Source: a virus. From it: a DNA stretch of 20,588 nt. The position numbers and the translations under genes are program-made. Shown in pieces: positions 18,918-20,588 of the stretch. The DNA lies in the IMG/VR virus record IMGVR_UViG_3300047564_003397, positions 1-20,588 of that record; one strand, given 5' to 3'. The notes below the pieces were generated by a model that saw only the letters and a list, made by a program, of their open reading frames with translations, searched no databases and had not been told where the DNA came from. The stretch's first letter is position 1, and each line of letters begins with the position of its first letter.

Positions 18918-19024
18918 AGGATAATAAAGGTTAGAGTTGCAAGAATGATTGTGAGAATTAATAGGCGTAGGAAAAAGGTTTCTTTCGCTTGGTTGTATTG
19001 AATGCGAGAGTGTAGCTTGTTCAT
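18914..19024 (-). CDS. Tiny single-pass membrane protein (36 aa)
   Basis: A 36-residue frame: MNKLHSRIQYNQAKETFFLR then LLILTIILATLTFIIL, ending in one strongly hydrophobic helix behind a basic segment, so N-in orientation is likely. Both ends form ATGA overlaps with neighbours, strong evidence that it is translated. The fused-stop chain with the coiled-coil gene suggests the products work together at the membrane. Function unknown. Confidence 0.6.
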   Translation of the reverse strand: MNKLHSRIQYNQAKETFFLRLLILTIILATLTFIIL

Positions 19025-19470
19025 TCTTGACCCTCCCCGAAGATTGCAAGAATTTCCTTTCCGTTCTTGATCTCTCGCCGTGCGCTTTCAATCAGTCGGG
19101 CTTTTGTGTGGGATTCGGCGTCAAACGAATCAAGCCAAGCCTTCCCGCTTTTATATGCGGCCTTGCTAGTGCTGAACCACTCATCACGATCATTCAAGAC
19201 CGAGCCAAAAACATCAAAAGCAATAAATCGCTTATTGTTTTTCGTGTCGTATGGCTTAGATCCGTTTGATTCAATGGCCCAAAAAATAAGGCTATTGTGA
19301 GAGATGCCAGAGTCAAGAATGCGAGACTTGAAGGCTTTTCTTGTGGCGGGGTCTGCCCAATGGGATCGTCCTTGCAAGTTTCGCTCGGCGTTGCTGTCGG
19401 GATAGCCCGACTCCTCACGGAATGGATAATTGCCCGAGATTCTGATTGCTTGTTCGATTTGTGGATTCAT
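19021..19470 (-). CDS. Unknown protein, first gene of the leftward block
   Basis: A 149-residue protein. RISGNYPFREESGYPDSNAE near the start, then ADPATRKAFKSRILDSGISH and SNGSKPYDTKNNKRFIAFDV and FGSVLNDRDEWFSTSKAAYK, ending in a charged helix. No recognised domain; the mid-region strands R-F-I-A-F-D-V-F-G and following helix look like a small alpha/beta fold. The leader (AATAGAATAGAAACCAC) resembles the repeated leaders further left. The promoter for the whole block should lie in 19471-19767. Confidence 0.6.
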   Translation of the reverse strand: MNPQIEQAIRISGNYPFREESGYPDSNAERNLQGRSHWADPATRKAFKSRILDSGISHNSLIFWAIESNGSKPYDTKNNKRFIAFDVFGSVLNDRDEWFSTSKAAYKSGKAWLDSFDAESHTKARLIESARREIKNGKEILAIFGEGQE

Positions 19471-19767
19471 GTGGTTTCTATTCTATTGGTTTTTTCGCGG
19501 CTTGATTGCCGCACCTATGACAAAGCAACCCCCGTGCCAACTCCCGCACAGCCCACAAAAGGCCCGAAATCCTGCACAGCATTTTTCGTGCCATGGGAAG
19601 ATTTTGCCGCTTTTAGGGAAAAGATTGCCTAGTGCTAGGCAAGGTTTGCCGATAGGAGGGGAACGCTACGGTTTAACAATAGGGCGGGAGACTTGGCATG
19701 GATCATGCTATGCAATAGGCAGGGGAACGCACAAAGCGAACCCGCAAACAAAAAACCAAAAGACAAT
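19471..19767. other. Divergent intergenic region, likely control region
   Basis: This 297-base gap separates the leftward block from the rightward gene at 19768. It contains GCGGC-TTGATT-GCCGC, a small hairpin shortly upstream of the leftward start; the 18-bp palindrome listed separately; the repeated word AGGGGAACGC (in 19650-19735, twice); and GCATG-GAT-CATGC near 19697. No strong promoter match is seen, but divergent promoters are expected here. A possible rightward gene (19517-19771) also crosses it. Confidence 0.5.
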
Positions 19768-19771
19768 ATGA
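19517..19771 (+). CDS. Doubtful small gene ending in ATGA overlap
   Basis: ATG at 19517 opens an 84-residue basic frame (MTKQPPCQLPHSPQKARNPA ...) whose stop overlaps the start at 19768 as ATGA, the pattern of real genes here. Against this, the frame crosses the perfect palindrome, has low-complexity composition and shares the region with a competing frame ending at 19632. It may be coincidental. Confidence 0.2.
   Translation: MTKQPPCQLPHSPQKARNPAQHFSCHGKILPLLGKRLPSARQGLPIGGERYGLTIGRETWHGSCYAIGRGTHKANPQTKNQKTI
19625..19642. promoter_or_regulatory. 18-bp perfect palindrome, likely operator
   Basis: TTGCCTAG-TG-CTAGGCAA is a perfect inverted repeat with two-base centre, the size of a dimeric repressor site. 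One half plus flank (GCTAGGCAAG) recurs at 20202-20211 after the last gene of the small rightward operon. It lies in the divergent gap, where an early-gene regulator would act. Confidence 0.5.
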
Positions 19772-19980
19772 TAATCGAAACACCCGATCAGTTCGCAATA
19801 TTCAGAATCCTCCAACTCCGTGCCGCCCTCCGTTTGGAATGTGCAGGCATGAAACACTCAAGTGGAAGATCAGTCTGCCCTATCGTCAAAAAGATGTTTG
19901 GATGGAAGGGAAAGAAGGAAGCCATCCTTGCCAAACTTTGCGAGCATATCGAAACCATGAAAGCGAATGGCGCGAAATGA
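19768..19980 (+). CDS. Conserved small phage protein, unknown
   Basis: A 70-residue basic protein: MIIETPDQFAIFRILQLRAA, LRLECAGMKHSSGRSVCPIV and KKMFGWKGKKEAILAKL. The arrangement F-R-x-L-x-L-R-x-A-L-x-L-E-x-x-G-M-K...G-R-S...V-K-x-x-F-G-x-K-G-x-K recurs in short phage proteins of unknown function, often in early regions. It is helical and basic, possibly nucleic-acid binding. ATGA coupling to the next gene. Confidence 0.7.
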   Translation: MIIETPDQFAIFRILQLRAALRLECAGMKHSSGRSVCPIVKKMFGWKGKKEAILAKLCEHIETMKANGAK

Positions 19981-20201
19981 GAACGCACACAATGCACACG
20001 CAAAAACCCATTTTGCAAATGATCCAAACGGGGGTTGATGAAAGCGGGAGACTAGCCCCACAAATCACCATCACGAAATACAACGGCACATTGCAAGACA
20101 GGTTCGAGTGCTATCTACTGAACGCAAACGATGGAAAGGGGGGCGATATAACAAGGGGAGGCGCACCACTAAAAACATTTGAGGAATGGATGGGATCATA
20201 A
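19977..20201 (+). CDS. Small unknown protein, end of rightward pair
   Basis: A 74-residue protein: MRTHTMHTQKPILQMIQTGV, QITITKYNGTLQDRFECYLL and RGGAPLKTFEEWMGS. A beta-rich middle and an amphipathic end. It starts by ATGA overlap with the gene before and is followed by a terminator. No family recognised. Confidence 0.6.
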   Translation: MRTHTMHTQKPILQMIQTGVDESGRLAPQITITKYNGTLQDRFECYLLNANDGKGGDITRGGAPLKTFEEWMGS

Positions 20202-20230
20202 GCTAGGCAAGACACGCAAGACATGAGAGA

Positions 20231-20260
20231 CGGGAGGACGAAAATCCTCCCGTTTTTCTT
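20231..20260 (+). terminator. Intrinsic terminator
   Basis: CGGGAGGA (20231-20238) pairs perfectly with TCCTCCCG (20245-20252) around CGAAAA, followed at once by TTTTTCTT. It is a standard rho-independent terminator for the two-gene rightward unit. Confidence 0.9.
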
Positions 20261-20588
20261 GCGGCTATTTGTTCATTTATTTCTGAACAAAGTGAAATGT
20301 GGGAAGGGGAAAGGCAAGGGGCAGCGCACGGAATGGCAGGGCGAACCATGGCGGACAATCGGCAACGCAATTCCCCGCCCTATAAAAGCAGGGCATTTCC
20401 TCCCGCATCATTCCCCTTGCCAGCCAATCAAAACAATTCTAGGGGCAACCTCGCGCAATCTACTTGCAAGCTGTTTGCGTTAAGCGGCCTGCGTTTCAGT
20501 ATCTTCTAGTGCTGTTATATGAAGTTATCTTGATTACCAAGGACTTATATAAGCCACCTCGTTATGTCATGCGCATGCCTTGCTCTAG
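20261..20588. other. Non-coding end region with inverted repeats
   Basis: No convincing gene is visible. Notable features are GGCAAGGGG (20313-20321) with its complement CCCCTTGCC (20413-20421); GCCCT-ATAAAAGC-AGGGC (20377-20394); an imperfect 10-bp inverted repeat TTATATGAAGT/ACTTATATAA (20515-20552); and a palindrome CATGCGCATG near the right edge. These could be a promoter/operator set or a packaging or attachment region; nothing distinguishes them from the sequence alone. Frames of 70-86 codons here have improbable composition and one runs through the terminator. Confidence 0.4.

Noticed and set aside
20223-20509. Two overlapping plus-strand frames near the right edge
   Set aside because: The first runs through the intrinsic terminator; both have skewed composition, no Shine-Dalgarno or CA leader and no recognisable motifs.

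Overview
The window is a stretch of a double-stranded DNA tailed-phage genome (Caudoviricetes), or a prophage of one, cut at both ends. The evidence is a collagen-like tail fibre, a holin/lysozyme lysis cassette, a terminase small subunit, an ERF recombinase, a phage-type replication protein and dense gene packing with many ATGA or TAATG overlaps. The GH108-type lysozyme suggests a Gram-negative host; I cannot name the host. No integrase, CI-like repressor, terminase large subunit, portal or capsid gene is seen here, so lifestyle is undecided and the morphogenesis genes must lie outside the window.

Layout. (1) 1-4183, rightward: end of a structural gene, tail-fibre and accessory virion genes, two or three holin-like membrane proteins, then the lysozyme. 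(2) 4188-6482, rightward: small conserved phage proteins, a HExxH metallopeptidase-like protein, a calcineurin-like phosphoesterase and a small HTH protein, closed by a hairpin. (3) 6564-8805, leftward: RuvC-like resolvase, HNH nuclease, MazG-like pyrophosphohydrolase, NrdR-like zinc ribbon and unknowns. (4) 8853-15624, rightward: replication and recombination, namely a structured RNA leader, a replication initiator with an apparent iteron origin inside its own gene, a CAU tRNA, a PD-(D/E)XK exonuclease, an ERF annealing protein, a ribbon-helix-helix protein, a large HTH protein and TerS, ended by a terminator. (5) 15673-19470, leftward: an accessory block of at least thirteen small genes, nearly all unrecognised, chained by ATGA overlaps or separated by CA-rich leaders. 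(6) 19471-20260, rightward: two small genes behind an 18-bp palindrome, ended by a strong terminator; the remaining 328 bases hold no convincing gene.

How it fits together. The initiator probably opens an origin lying within its own reading frame, much as lambda O does, and relies on host polymerase. The exonuclease, ERF protein and RuvC-like resolvase form a recombination set. MazG-like, HNH and phosphoesterase proteins are common phage nucleotide/DNA-metabolism accessories. Translation starts are of two kinds: a few with strong Shine-Dalgarno sequences (4468, 5304, 15475, 15828) and many preceded only by A/C-rich leaders such as AAACACACATG.

The most interesting signals are the in-gene origin (9557-9671), the branched RNA fold at 9034-9110 with a long hairpin behind it, the repeated leaders of the leftward block, and the uncharacterised small-gene block itself, including several genes under 60 residues.
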